A stretch of 64,000 nucleotides of DNA from Roseibium algicola (GTDB lineage Bacteria > Pseudomonadota > Alphaproteobacteria > Rhizobiales > Stappiaceae). Positions 1 through 8,860 of the stretch are shown here, in pieces. Under the pieces are notes generated by a model. It was not told the origin of the DNA. It saw only the letters and a program-made list of their open reading frames with translations, and did not search any database. The stretch covers positions 4,245,001 through 4,309,000 of the forward strand of contig NZ_CP019630.1 of assembly GCF_001999245.1 (NCBI RefSeq), read 5' to 3'. Positions within the stretch are counted from its first letter, which is position 1, and the number at the start of each line of letters is the position of its first letter. Position numbers and translations under genes: made by a program.

Positions 1-1
1 T

Positions 2-3000
2 CCTGGCGGATCGCAATTTGCCTCGCTGCTGGACTACATGGTCCGGCACCGCACAGCGGCGAACCTGCTATTGGCCATGATGCTGATCAGCGGGTTCGCG
101 GCCTCGACGCAGATCCGGACGCAGTTCTTTCCCGATTTTGTCCGCGAGGAAGTGGACGTCGTCGTCAATTGGTCGGGCGCGGGGCCCGAGGATCTCGACC
201 GGGCCGTTGTCGAAATCCTGGGGCCGCAACTGCTTGCCATCAACGGTGTCGACGAAGCCACATCCGTTGCGCGCGAGGGCCGGGCCAGCATCGAACTGGA
301 GTTCGAGGACGGCTGGGACATGGGCCAGGCAACCGACGAGGTGAAGGCCGCCGTCGATCAGGCCCGCTCCAGCCTTCCCGAAGGCATTGACGAACCGGTG
401 GTCACCCGCAGCGTCTATTCCGACCGGGTGACAGATGTCGTCATGTATGGGCCGGTCGATATCGACCAGCTTGCCCGCTTTGCCGAAGATCTCCAGACCG
501 TCTTTTTCCGCCAGGGCGTCACGCGGGTCACCATTCGAGGACTGGAAGACCCGATCATCCGGGTGAATGTCGGCGAGAACATGCTGGTGCGGCATGGTCT
601 GACGCTTGCCGAAATCGCTGACGTTGTTTCGGCGGAGATGGAAACGACGCCCGCGGGCGATGTCGCCGGCAGTTCCGCCCGGCTGCGTACCGGCCAGACC
701 CGGCGCAGCGAGCAGGAGCTGGGAGAGATCGTTCTGAAAGCGCCCTCGCAGGGGGAAAAGCTTGAGCTGCGGTCCGTTGCGGACATTGTCACCGAAGGGG
801 TGGAAAGCGGCCGGGCCTATTATCACAAGGGCATGCCGGCGGTGGTTCTGCGGGTCAGCCGCAGCGCCCAGGGAGACACCATCGAGATCCAGCGGGCCGT
901 AGAACGGATCACGACGGACTTCCAGCACACCCTTCCAGAAGGTGTTGTCGTTCAGCTGACCAACACCCGCTCGCAGGCGATCATCGACCGACTGGACATC
1001 CTGGTTGAAAACGGCATCTTCGGGCTGGCCCTGGTGCTGTTGTTCCTGTTCCTGTTTCTTTCAGCCAGAACGGCCTTCTGGGTGGCCGCCGGAATTCCGG
1101 TGGCGATGGCCGCCACGATCGGCCTGATGTATGTCTTCGGGATCACGCTGAACATGATCTCCGTGTTCGCGCTGATCATCTGTCTCGGCATCGTCGTGGA
1201 TGACGCCATCGTGGTCGGCGAGCATGCCGACTTCCTGCACAGGCGCGGCTATTCGCCAGCGGAAGCCGCCAGTCTTGCGGCAAGGCGCATGACGGCACCG
1301 GTCTTCTGCGCCTCCATCACCACGCTGATTGCCTTTGTCGGGCTGGTTGCCATCGGTGGGCGCTTCGGCAGTCTTGTGGCCGATATTCCCTTTACGGTGT
1401 CGGTGGTGCTGATTGCCAGCCTGGTGGAATCCTTCCTCATCCTGCCGGCCCACATGAACCACGCGCTGAAGGCCAGCAAGAAGAAACACTGGTTCGACCT
1501 GCCCAACCGCCTGTTCAACCGGGGCTTCGTCTGGTTCCGGGAAAAGCTGTTTCGCCGGTTTGTCGGCTGGGTTCTCGCCGTGCGGTATCCGGCTATCGGC
1601 TTTGCGCTGATGGTCCTGGCGCTGTCGCTCACCTTGGTTTTCGACAAGTCGGTTCGCTGGCGGTTCTTCAATGCGCCGGAACAGGCGGTGGTTTCCGCCA
1701 GCATTGCCATGATGCCCGGGGCAAAACGCGATGACACCAAGGCGATGATTGCGGAGATGGAACGCGCGCTTGACGTGGTCAACCAGCGGTACGGCGAGCA
1801 ATATGGTGCCGAACCGGTGGTCTTTGCGCTCTCCACCGTCGGTGCGACGGCGGGGCGCGGCCTCATGGGGGCAGATACCAAGGATGCCGACCAGCTTGGC
1901 GGGATTTCCATAGAACTGCTCGACCCCGACCTTCGGCCCTATTCGGCCTTTCAGTTCATCGGCGACTGGCGCGAGGAGATCATAAATCCGCCGCTTCTGG
2001 AAACGCTGGCCCTGCGCGGCGAGCGCTCAGGCCCGGGGGGCGACGCGATCGACATCAAGCTCTACGGCAACTCCACGGAAAACCTGAAAGCTGCTGCCGA
2101 AAGCCTGAAGCAGTCTCTGGCGCCTATGGAAGGCGTCAGCGCGCTGGAGGATACGCTGGCCTATGACAAGCCGGAGCTGAACCTGACGCTGACACCACGC
2201 GGCGAAGCCCTTGGCTTCACCACGGAGGAAATCGCCCGCATTCTGCGCAACCGGCTGGAGGGCATCGAGGTTGCCGAGTTTCCGATCGGCAGGCGAACGG
2301 CAACGGTGAAAGTGCTGTTGCCGGATGAGGAAACGGATGCCGCGTTCCTCTATTCAACGCGGGTGCGCACCGATGCCGGCACCTATGTTTCCCTGAGCGA
2401 GATTGTGAGCATCGACAGCACCTACGGCTTTGCCTCGGTCCGCCGCAGCGACGGGCTGCGCACGCTGCGGGTCTTCGGGGATGTATCGGAGGACAATCCG
2501 GCAGCCGCTGCCCGAGTGACCGACATGCTGCAGAACGAGCTTCTGCCACAGCTTGCCGCCGACTATGACGTCGAAAGCGAGATGAGCGGGCTGGCGGAGC
2601 AGGAACGCTCGTTCCTCTCCGATGCACTGATCGGCTTTGCCATGTGTCTGGCCGGCATCTACCTGGTGCTGTGCTGGATCTTCGAATCCTGGACCCGGCC
2701 GCTGATGATCATGATCATCATTCCCTTCGGCTGTGTCGGCATGATCTGGGGCCACTACCTGCACGGCATTCCGCTGTCGATGTTCTCCGTGGTCGGTTTC
2801 ATCGGCATGGCGGGCATCATCATCAACGACAGCATCGTGCTGGTGACCACTATCGACGAATACGCCAAGGACCACCCATTCCGGCAGGCAGTGGTCAACG
2901 GTGTTTGCGACCGGTTGCGGGCGGTCGTGCTGACGACTGCAACGACAGTGTTCGGCCTGGCGCCGCTCCTGTTCGAAACCAGTCGCCAGGCCCAGTTCCT

Positions 3001-3172
3001 GCTGCCGACAGTCATCACGCTGGCCTACGGGCTGGGCGTCGGGCTGTTCCTTGTCATCCTTCTGGTGCCGGCTCTGCTGGCGGTGCAGAAGGACTTCGGT
3101 CAGGCGATCACCAGTGGCAGGCGCCTGCTCAAGCTTCGGGGCAGGGCACCGCTTTCCGGCGGACAGGCGTGA
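2..3172 (+). CDS. RND efflux pump inner-membrane subunit (AcrB/HAE family), 5' end outside window
   Basis: Proton-driven inner-membrane transporter of tripartite multidrug-type efflux systems. The frame is open from base 2 with no stop, so the first ATG at 38 is probably internal and the true start lies upstream. Two porter-domain halves alternate with transmembrane bundles. The first bundle contains the VDDAIVVGE motif near residue 388 (counted from the ATG at 38), the acidic proton-relay segment of RND pumps. The second bundle carries GIIINDSIVL near residue 926. Length (over 1,044 aa) is normal for the family. A periplasmic adaptor would be expected upstream, outside the window. Substrate cannot be told. 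Family certain; subfamily and drug range unknown. Confidence 0.93.
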   Translation, partial: PGGSQFASLLDYMVRHRTAANLLLAMMLISGFAASTQIRTQFFPDFVREEVDVVVNWSGAGPEDLDRAVVEILGPQLLAINGVDEATSVAREGRASIELEFEDGWDMGQATDEVKAAVDQARSSLPEGIDEPVVTRSVYSDRVTDVVMYGPVDIDQLARFAEDLQTVFFRQGVTRVTIRGLEDPIIRVNVGENMLVRHGLTLAEIADVVSAEMETTPAGDVAGSSARLRTGQTRRSEQELGEIVLKAPSQGEKLELRSVADIVTEGVESGRAYYHKGMPAVVLRVSRSAQGDTIEIQRAVERITTDFQHTLPEGVVVQLTNTRSQAIIDRLDILVENGIFGLALVLLFLFLFLSARTAFWVAAGIPVAMAATIGLMYVFGITLNMISVFALIICLGIVVDDAIVVGEHADFLHRRGYSPAEAASLAARRMTAPVFCASITTLIAFVGLVAIGGRFGSLVADIPFTVSVVLIASLVESFLILPAHMNHALKASKKKHWFDLPNRLFNRGFVWFREKLFRRFVGWVLAVRYPAIGFALMVLALSLTLVFDKSVRWRFFNAPEQAVVSASIAMMPGAKRDDTKAMIAEMERALDVVNQRYGEQYGAEPVVFALSTVGATAGRGLMGADTKDADQLGGISIELLDPDLRPYSAFQFIGDWREEIINPPLLETLALRGERSGPGGDAIDIKLYGNSTENLKAAAESLKQSLAPMEGVSALEDTLAYDKPELNLTLTPRGEALGFTTEEIARILRNRLEGIEVAEFPIGRRTATVKVLLPDEETDAAFLYSTRVRTDAGTYVSLSEIVSIDSTYGFASVRRSDGLRTLRVFGDVSEDNPAAAARVTDMLQNELLPQLAADYDVESEMSGLAEQERSFLSDALIGFAMCLAGIYLVLCWIFESWTRPLMIMIIIPFGCVGMIWGHYLHGIPLSMFSVVGFIGMAGIIINDSIVLVTTIDEYAKDHPFRQAVVNGVCDRLRAVVLTTATTVFGLAPLLFETSRQAQFLLPTVITLAYGLGVGLFLVILLVPALLAVQKDFGQAITSGRRLLKLRGRAPLSGGQA

Positions 3173-3306
3173 CCGCAGGGGGAGGGGGTAGTGATGGACT
3201 GGAGCAAAGCCTGAAACCGGATCGGAACACCTGATCCAATCCCGACGTCTTACCAGAAAAGTACCTGATCAAGGTCAGTTCAATCAATCGTGGAAGGAGA
3301 CACGCA

Positions 3307-4311
3307 TTGGACCGTCGTTGGCTGGGCGATCGTGCCCTGTCTGTGCCCGTTCTCAGCTTGGGGACGGCGAGTTTCACGTCCGGGCCATGGTCTGGCAATG
3401 ATGCGGGTGCAGCCCGGCGTCTTGTCGACATCTGTCTCGAGGAGGGGCTGAACATGTTCGACACCGCGGACGTCTATGCCGGCGGAAATGCCGAAATGGT
3501 GCTCGGACAGGCACTCAACGGGCGCCGGGACAAGGTGATCATCTCCACGAAGGCGGGTTTGCGGACCGGGGCGGGCGAACATGACGTGGGCAGTTCACGC
3601 GGCCACCTGCTGACTGCTGTCGAGGGAATGCTGAGCCGTCTGCGCACCGACTATATTGACCTGTTCCAGCTCCATGCGTTTGACGCAATGACACCGGTCG
3701 AAGAGACCATGGAGGTGCTGGATGACCTGGTGAAAGCGGGGAAGGTTCGGCACCTGGGTGTCTCGAACTATGCCGGCTGGCAGTTGATGAAGTCTCAGGC
3801 TGCGGCACGATACAACGGTTGGCAGCCGCTGGTGGCGCACCAGGTGTATTATTCGCTCATCGGCCGCGATTACGAATTGGAATTGATGCCACTGGGCCTG
3901 GATCAAGGCGTTTCAGCCCTGGTGTGGAGCCCGCTTGGGTGGGGGCGCCTGAAGGGTGGCGGGAAGCACGCTTCAGCAGGCCGGCACAAGGACGCAACCC
4001 CGGACTATGCACCGCCTCTTTACGACGAAACCCTTCTGGAGCGCGTACTTGCAGCGTTGGGGGAGGTGGCTCGTGACACAGGCAAAAGCGAAGCCCAGGT
4101 CGCACTGAACTGGCTTCTGCAGCGGCCGACCGTGGCTAGCCTCATCATCGGCGTTAGCAGCGAAGCTCAGTTGCGCAACAACATGGAGGCCACCGGCTGG
4201 GAGATGGATGCCGAACATATGCGTCTGCTTGACGAAGCCAGCACCACTCCCGTTCCCTATCCGTATTGGCACCAACGCGCATTCCCGGAACGCAATCCGC
4301 AACCGGTCTGA
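3307..4311 (+). CDS. Aldo/keto reductase (334 aa)
   Basis: NAD(P)H-dependent carbonyl reductase of the AKR superfamily, cytoplasmic TIM barrel. It begins at TTG, preceded by a good ribosome site (ggaaggaga, 3293-3301). The catalytic tetrad is visible: Asp in FDTADVY (about residue 52) with Tyr five residues on, Lys in ISTKAG (about 82), and His in LFQLHAF (about 123). The C-terminal half has the SNYAGW and QVYYSL motifs of the YajO/Tas-like subgroup. It stands alone, 134 bp after the RND gene. Physiological substrate is not predictable. Confidence 0.9.
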   Translation: MDRRWLGDRALSVPVLSLGTASFTSGPWSGNDAGAARRLVDICLEEGLNMFDTADVYAGGNAEMVLGQALNGRRDKVIISTKAGLRTGAGEHDVGSSRGHLLTAVEGMLSRLRTDYIDLFQLHAFDAMTPVEETMEVLDDLVKAGKVRHLGVSNYAGWQLMKSQAAARYNGWQPLVAHQVYYSLIGRDYELELMPLGLDQGVSALVWSPLGWGRLKGGGKHASAGRHKDATPDYAPPLYDETLLERVLAALGEVARDTGKSEAQVALNWLLQRPTVASLIIGVSSEAQLRNNMEATGWEMDAEHMRLLDEASTTPVPYPYWHQRAFPERNPQPV

Positions 4312-4339
4312 TCATCGTTTCATCCCATGCCTGAGGGGC

Positions 4340-4542
4340 GGGTGTGAAAGTCCTAACTGGATCAGAAGGGTCAGATTGCGGCCAATGTCACATGCCGGTT
4401 TGCGGGAGCATGCCGAGGCCATGCCATACGGCCTGATCCCGCGTTTGGGGGCATTCAACATGCCGAAATGCTCGAATAGCATGCAGTGTCTGCGAGACAA
4501 ATCTGAAAGGATGGCTGCTCACGAAAGGTGATGTAACGGATC
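4340..4542 (+). pseudogene. Decayed partial copy of the PAS hybrid kinase gene and its upstream region
   Basis: Three blocks match the kinase locus at 14.6-15.7 kb. Block 4340-4406 matches 14675-14742, upstream of the kinase start. Block 4408-4476 matches 15450-15520 (second PAS: HAEA...GLIP...PAEML). Block 4491-4542 matches 15601-15652 at 44 of 52 positions and still reads ETNLKGWLLT where the kinase has ETNLKGRLLT. The blocks are in the same order and strand, but the intervening kinase sequence is deleted and the frames do not join. It is a non-coding relic of a duplicated copy or of a close paralogue. Confidence 0.8.
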
Positions 4543-4813
4543 CCGGCATCGTTGCAGCTAGGCTGGCGAGCACGTTTCCCACCCGGCAGCAGCATCCACA
4601 GTCCCCGACCTGCGTTGCTTCAACGCCTCCTTGCAAGCAGCCCGGTTCGCGGCTTTGTACTTCGCTTGAGCCCTATGGCTCATGCCTCCCAGGTTATCAA
4701 TCCGGGTTTACGCAGTGGATCCCTCTTTCGATTTGTGCAAAACCGCATCATGTGCTTAATTTTTACGCGAATATTAACTGGGGACTAACCCCGTCGATTT
4801 TGATATATATAGT

Positions 4814-4830
4814 ACAGGTTGTTTACCTGT
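4814..4830. promoter_or_regulatory. Short inverted repeat upstream of the SxtJ-like gene
   Basis: ACAGGT-TGTTT-ACCTGT is a perfect 6-bp inverted repeat with a 5-nt spacer, ending 10 nt before the ATG at 4841. It follows a very AT-rich stretch (tgatatatatag) that could serve as a -10 region. It could be an operator or an RNA hairpin near the start codon. No protein can be assigned. From 4543 to 4813 I see no gene. Confidence 0.3.
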
Positions 4831-4840
4831 GTGGTTCCAA

Positions 4841-5245
4841 ATGAGTGATCATCAGTTCAATACCTCGGTCAGGATGGGCTCCGAACGGAATTTCGGGCTG
4901 GTCTTCGCTGCGGTCTTTTTGCTGATCGGGCTGTGGCCGGTCACTGGTGGCGCCGCGCCGCGATGGATTTTGCTATCCCTTGCGGCTGTTTTTATTGCCC
5001 TTGCCATGTTTGCGCCGCAGAGCCTGCGCCTACCCAACAGGTTGTGGTTCAAACTGGGTCTGCTGCTTGGTGCCGTGATGGCGCCGGTGGCGATGGCGGT
5101 TGTCTTTCTTTTAATCTTCATTCCCATCGGTCTTGCGATGCGAGCCAGCGGGAAGGATCCGCTTTCAAGGAAAGTGGATCCGAATGAAAAATCTTATTGG
5201 ATTCCCAGAACCGACCAGCCGAAGTCCATGAAACTGCAATATTAG
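4841..5245 (+). CDS. SxtJ-family small membrane protein (134 aa)
   Basis: First gene of a four-gene cassette. It has an RMGSERNFG-type N-terminus typical of SxtJ proteins, then three hydrophobic segments (about residues 20-36, 45-63 and 77-103), and ends in a polar tail rich in Lys and Pro (EKSYWIPR). SxtJ proteins of unknown function sit next to carbamoyltransferases, in saxitoxin clusters and in many other bacteria. ATG 4841 is chosen over an in-frame GTG at 4829 because it matches the expected N-terminus and spares the inverted repeat; neither has a strong ribosome site. The partner gene begins 47 bp downstream. Confidence 0.8.
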   Translation: MSDHQFNTSVRMGSERNFGLVFAAVFLLIGLWPVTGGAAPRWILLSLAAVFIALAMFAPQSLRLPNRLWFKLGLLLGAVMAPVAMAVVFLLIFIPIGLAMRASGKDPLSRKVDPNEKSYWIPRTDQPKSMKLQY

Positions 5246-5292
5246 GACAAAAATACCGGCACGGTTCCCAGACAAAGCAAGGAATTGCCTCT

Positions 5293-5442
5293 ATGTCGAT
5301 GATCGCCGAATTGTGGGGTTTTCTGCGTGATAGGCGGAAATTCTGGCTTTTGCCAGTTTTCATTGTACTGGCGATTTTCGGAGCGCTGATCGTGCTCAGC
5401 CAGGGCTCGGCGGTCGCCCCCTTCATCTATGCGCTGTTCTAG
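5293..5442 (+). CDS. DUF5989 (SxtK-like) single-pass membrane protein, 49 aa
   Basis: Very short protein with a polar N-terminus (ELWGFLRDRRKFW) and one hydrophobic helix ending in a Gln-Gly-Ser-Ala loop and a hydrophobic C-terminus. This is the pattern of DUF5989 proteins always found beside SxtJ and carbamoyltransferase genes. ATG 5293 gives the compact family length; a second ATG at 5299 is also possible. Its last 14 bases overlap the start of the carbamoyltransferase gene, suggesting translational coupling. Role unknown; a membrane anchor or partner for the carbamoyltransferase is a reasonable guess. Confidence 0.8.
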   Translation: MSMIAELWGFLRDRRKFWLLPVFIVLAIFGALIVLSQGSAVAPFIYALF

Positions 5443-7282
5443 ACCAGTGACCGCGATCCTGGGGATCTCGGCGCTGTATCACGACAGCGCCGCTGCACTG
5501 CTGGTCGATGGCCGGATTGTGGCCGCCGCGCAGGAGGAGCGCTTTACCCGGCGCAAGCACGATGCGGGCTTTCCCGCCCATGCCATCGCCTATGTGCTGG
5601 ACGAGGGCGGGCTGGACCTTGCCAGCGTCGATCACGTTGCGTTCTACGACAAGCCTTTCCTGAAGTTCGAGCGCTTGCTTGAGTCCTATCTGGCCTATGC
5701 CCCGCGTGGTTTCAATTCGTTTCGGATGGCGATGCCGGTCTGGCTGCGCGAGAAGCTGTTCCTGAAGGACCTGCTGAAGCGAGAATTGAGCCTTTTCGAC
5801 CCGGGCTTCTCCGTGGACAAGCTGCTGTTCGCCGAACATCACATCAGCCATGCCGCCAGTGCCTTCTACTCGTCACCCTTCGAAGAGGCGGTGGTGCTGA
5901 CCATCGACGGGGTGGGGGAATGGGCGACGACCACGGTTGCGATCGGACGCGGCAAGGATCTGGAAATTCAGCGCGAACTGCATTTTCCGCATTCGCTGGG
6001 CCTGCTCTATTCCGCCTTCACCTATTACACCGGCTTCAAGGTGAATTCCGGCGAATACAAGGTGATGGGTCTGGCCCCCTATGGGCAGCCGCGATTTCGC
6101 GACCTTATGCTGGATCGGATCGTCGACGTAAAGCCGGACGGCTCGTTCCGGCTGGATCAGCGCTACTTCAACTACGCGGCGGGTCTGACCATGACCAGCA
6201 AGGCCATGGAGGACCTGTTCGGCCACCCCGTGCGCCAGCCCGAGACGGAACCGCTGACACAGTTCCACATGGATATCGCCGCCTCTGTTCAGGCCGTGAC
6301 CGAGGAGATCCTGCTGCGCATGACCCGCGCGCTGGCGCAGGAATACGGGATTCCCTCGCTGTGCCTTGCCGGCGGGGTGGCGCTGAACTGCGTGGCCAAT
6401 GGCAAGATCCTGCGCGACGGTGCCTTTCGCGACATCTGGGTGCAGCCGGCGGCGGGCGATGCCGGGGGCGCGCTCGGGGCGGCGCAGGCCGCGTGGCATA
6501 TGGAACTGGGCCAGCCCCGACAGGCAAAGCCCGGCGATGCCATGCGGGGCGCCTATCTGGGTCCAGCCTTCGACGACGACCGGATCGCGGCGGATCTGAC
6601 AGCGGCGGGGGCCAGCTTTACCCGGCTGGACGAGGGTGAGATCCTGGCCCGCAGCGCACAGGCGCTGGCGGATGGCAAGGCCGTGGGCTGGTTTCAGGGA
6701 CGGATGGAATTCGGGCCGCGCGCCCTTGGCAACCGATCTATCCTTGGCGACCCGCGCTCGGGCTCCATGCAGAAGTTGCTGAACCTCAAGGTGAAATACC
6801 GCGAGAGCTTCCGGCCCTTCGCGCCCTCTGTCCTGCGCGAGCATGTCAGCGAGTGGTTCGATCTGGACGGGGACAGCCCTTACATGCTGCTGGTCGCCGA
6901 TGTTGCCGAACGTATCCGGCGCCAGATGACGTCCGAGGAGCAGGCTCTTTTCGGCATCGACAAGCTGAACATCCGCCGCTCGGACATCCCCGCCGTGACC
7001 CATGTCGATTATTCGGCCCGCGTGCAGACCGTGCATCGCGACACCAACCCGAAATATCACGCGCTGATCTCCGCCTTTCACGACCTGACCGGCTGCCCGC
7101 TGCTGGTCAATACCTCGTTCAACGTGCGCGGAGAACCGATCGTCTGCACTCCGACCGACGCCTTCCGCTGCTTCATGGGCACCGGGATCGAGATGCTGGT
7201 CGCCGGCAATTGCCTGCTGGAGAAAGAGGCGCAGGACGCCTCACTGCACGAGAATTACGAAAACATGTACGAACTGGACTGA
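5429..7282 (+). CDS. Carbamoyltransferase, NodU/CmcH/SxtI family (617 aa)
   Basis: Transfers a carbamoyl group from carbamoyl phosphate to a hydroxyl of a sugar or small molecule, via an adenylated carbamoyl intermediate. The N-terminal Kae1-like domain starts ILGISALYHDSAAALLVDG and carries metal-binding histidines (YHDS, EHHISHAAS), TIDGVGEW and VMGLAPYG. The C-terminal YrdC-like domain has GWFQGRMEFGPRALGNRS. Length is standard. ATG 5429 overlaps the DUF5989 gene by 14 nt; GTG 5447 is an alternative that begins just before the conserved block. The acceptor is unknown; neighbours suggest a surface glycan or secreted metabolite. Confidence 0.93.
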   Translation: MRCSRPVTAILGISALYHDSAAALLVDGRIVAAAQEERFTRRKHDAGFPAHAIAYVLDEGGLDLASVDHVAFYDKPFLKFERLLESYLAYAPRGFNSFRMAMPVWLREKLFLKDLLKRELSLFDPGFSVDKLLFAEHHISHAASAFYSSPFEEAVVLTIDGVGEWATTTVAIGRGKDLEIQRELHFPHSLGLLYSAFTYYTGFKVNSGEYKVMGLAPYGQPRFRDLMLDRIVDVKPDGSFRLDQRYFNYAAGLTMTSKAMEDLFGHPVRQPETEPLTQFHMDIAASVQAVTEEILLRMTRALAQEYGIPSLCLAGGVALNCVANGKILRDGAFRDIWVQPAAGDAGGALGAAQAAWHMELGQPRQAKPGDAMRGAYLGPAFDDDRIAADLTAAGASFTRLDEGEILARSAQALADGKAVGWFQGRMEFGPRALGNRSILGDPRSGSMQKLLNLKVKYRESFRPFAPSVLREHVSEWFDLDGDSPYMLLVADVAERIRRQMTSEEQALFGIDKLNIRRSDIPAVTHVDYSARVQTVHRDTNPKYHALISAFHDLTGCPLLVNTSFNVRGEPIVCTPTDAFRCFMGTGIEMLVAGNCLLEKEAQDASLHENYENMYELD

Positions 7283-7294
7283 CCGGAGGAGCCC

Positions 7295-8611
7295 TTGCAC
7301 ATCTTCGGCCGCCATCGCCGGATCGCTACCATCTTGTGCCTGATCCCGGCGGGTTACTTCCTGCTGACCGCGATCTTTGCGCTGGTGCATTTTGACGATT
7401 TCGCCTCAGACCTGCCCAGGCTGCTGCGTTATGTCCTGGGGCCGCTGGCAATTGCCGCGCTGCTGGTTGGCTGCGCCTGGCTGCTGTCGCCCGACAACGC
7501 GCTGACGATGGGGATTACAGCCTGCTCGATCCTGGCCGGGATGTTCATGTTCGAGGGGTACATGCGCTGGCATAACCTGCCGCAGCGGATGGGGCTGGCC
7601 GGGATCGTCGATGGCGGAACCGATCTGGAGCGCTATGGCGGCGCCATGCCTCCGGCCTATACGATCAAGGCGCTGAATGCCAAGTTGGGGACCGAAACTC
7701 TGGCCGAGGCGGTGCTGGCCGGGACGCCCGGAGCCGAGATGCTGCTGTGCAGCCGTATGGGCGTGCCGGTCACGACACGGATCGACAGTTACGGTTTTCG
7801 CAATCCGCAGCCGGAAACTGCCGCACCGGTCGATCTGATGATCCTCGGCGATTCCTTTGCCGAGGGGATTTGCCTCGACGATGGCCAGCATTTCGTCGAC
7901 CAGATGCGTGCGGGCGGGGCTTCGATCCTGAACACTGCCAGCCGGGGCGCAGGCCCCTTGTATGAACTGGCGGTCCTTGGCCGCTATGGCCCGCATTTTC
8001 GCCCCCGCATCACCGTTCTGGCCTTTTTCGAGGGGAACGACTGGGAAAACCTGTCCGTTGAAACAGAACAGCCGTGGCTGCACGAGGCCCTGGCGCCGGA
8101 GGCTGATTTCGGCCCGATCGAGTTGGATGCGGCGCGGCGCGCGGACGCGGCCCGGATCATTGCCGGCTGGTGGCAGGGCACTGCTGCCACTTTGGAGGAA
8201 TATCTGAGCCGCCGGGCCTATTTGCGCAATTTCCTCGCCCTTCAGGAAACCGCCAGCATCCTGGGCCTGCACTACCCCAAGGCGGCCAGCGACAACCCGG
8301 TTTTCGAGCAGATCCTGCATCGCATGAAGCAGATCGCAGATGGCTGGCAGGGGCGGGTGGTGGTGGTCTATATCCCCGCTCTCGACCAGTTCGGTGGGGT
8401 GTTCCCGCATGGCTTTCTCAGCGCTCCGCTACGCGAGAATGTGGCGCGCGCAGCCGAGAGCGCAGGGCTGGGCATGATCGACCTGACCCCGACCTTTCGC
8501 GACTATCCCTCGCCGCTGGGCCTTTATGCGCCGGATGCGCATCTGAATGCCGAAGGCGCGGCGCTTGCCGCCGGCACGATCATGGCCGACCCGCTGATGG
8601 CAATTCCCTGA
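7295..8611 (+). CDS. SGNH/GDSL-like hydrolase with N-terminal membrane segments (438 aa)
   Basis: Probable membrane-anchored serine esterase or acyl transferase. TTG start 7295 follows a strong ggaggag. Three hydrophobic helices occupy about residues 10-90. The soluble domain has SGNH block I (ILGDSFAEG, Ser near residue 186), the Gly-Asn pair in FFEGNDWEN (about 246), and the Asp-x-His pair in PDAHLNAEG (about 413-415), so the catalytic set is intact. It lies 12 bp behind the carbamoyltransferase and closes the cassette. Similar SGNH proteins follow SxtJ/DUF5989/carbamoyltransferase elsewhere, suggesting paired O-acyl and O-carbamoyl decoration of one glycan. Confidence 0.8.
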   Translation: MHIFGRHRRIATILCLIPAGYFLLTAIFALVHFDDFASDLPRLLRYVLGPLAIAALLVGCAWLLSPDNALTMGITACSILAGMFMFEGYMRWHNLPQRMGLAGIVDGGTDLERYGGAMPPAYTIKALNAKLGTETLAEAVLAGTPGAEMLLCSRMGVPVTTRIDSYGFRNPQPETAAPVDLMILGDSFAEGICLDDGQHFVDQMRAGGASILNTASRGAGPLYELAVLGRYGPHFRPRITVLAFFEGNDWENLSVETEQPWLHEALAPEADFGPIELDAARRADAARIIAGWWQGTAATLEEYLSRRAYLRNFLALQETASILGLHYPKAASDNPVFEQILHRMKQIADGWQGRVVVVYIPALDQFGGVFPHGFLSAPLRENVARAAESAGLGMIDLTPTFRDYPSPLGLYAPDAHLNAEGAALAAGTIMADPLMAIP

Positions 8612-8644
8612 CACCGCCTTGCCGAGTGGACGCTTGGTGCCGCG

Positions 8645-8860
8645 ATGCCGTCGTTTTCCGCGCCCTGGTTGCCGAACTTTGCACATGGCCGTGCACCATC
8701 CCTCCAGCGTCGGAATGCCCTGTTTCTGGCAACGGCGTTGACAGGCAGCCTCATCATGTCTCCCGGGCTGACGACGCCGGCACGGGCACAGAATCTGAAT
8801 TGGGACGGCGCGGGGGCGACAGCCCAGGGCACTGTCGAAGGCGGGTCAGGACAAGGCGGC
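8645..8860 (+). pseudogene. Truncated autotransporter 5' end (signal peptide plus first repeat)
   Basis: The frame encodes a long extended signal peptide (ALFLATALTGSLIM...PARAQ) followed by NLNWDGAGATAQGTVEGGSG, the hallmark start of autotransporters with beta-strand repeats. The match stops at about 8860. From there the frame (stop near 9040) runs antisense to the phosphatase gene and loses any autotransporter character. No beta-helix or barrel follows. It is best read as the stub left after a deletion removed the rest. The start lies 33 bp after the SGNH gene. Confidence 0.65.

Noticed and set aside
4814..4830. lux box for a LuxR regulator
   Set aside because: The half-sites are in the opposite order (ACAGGT...ACCTGT) and the spacer is too short.
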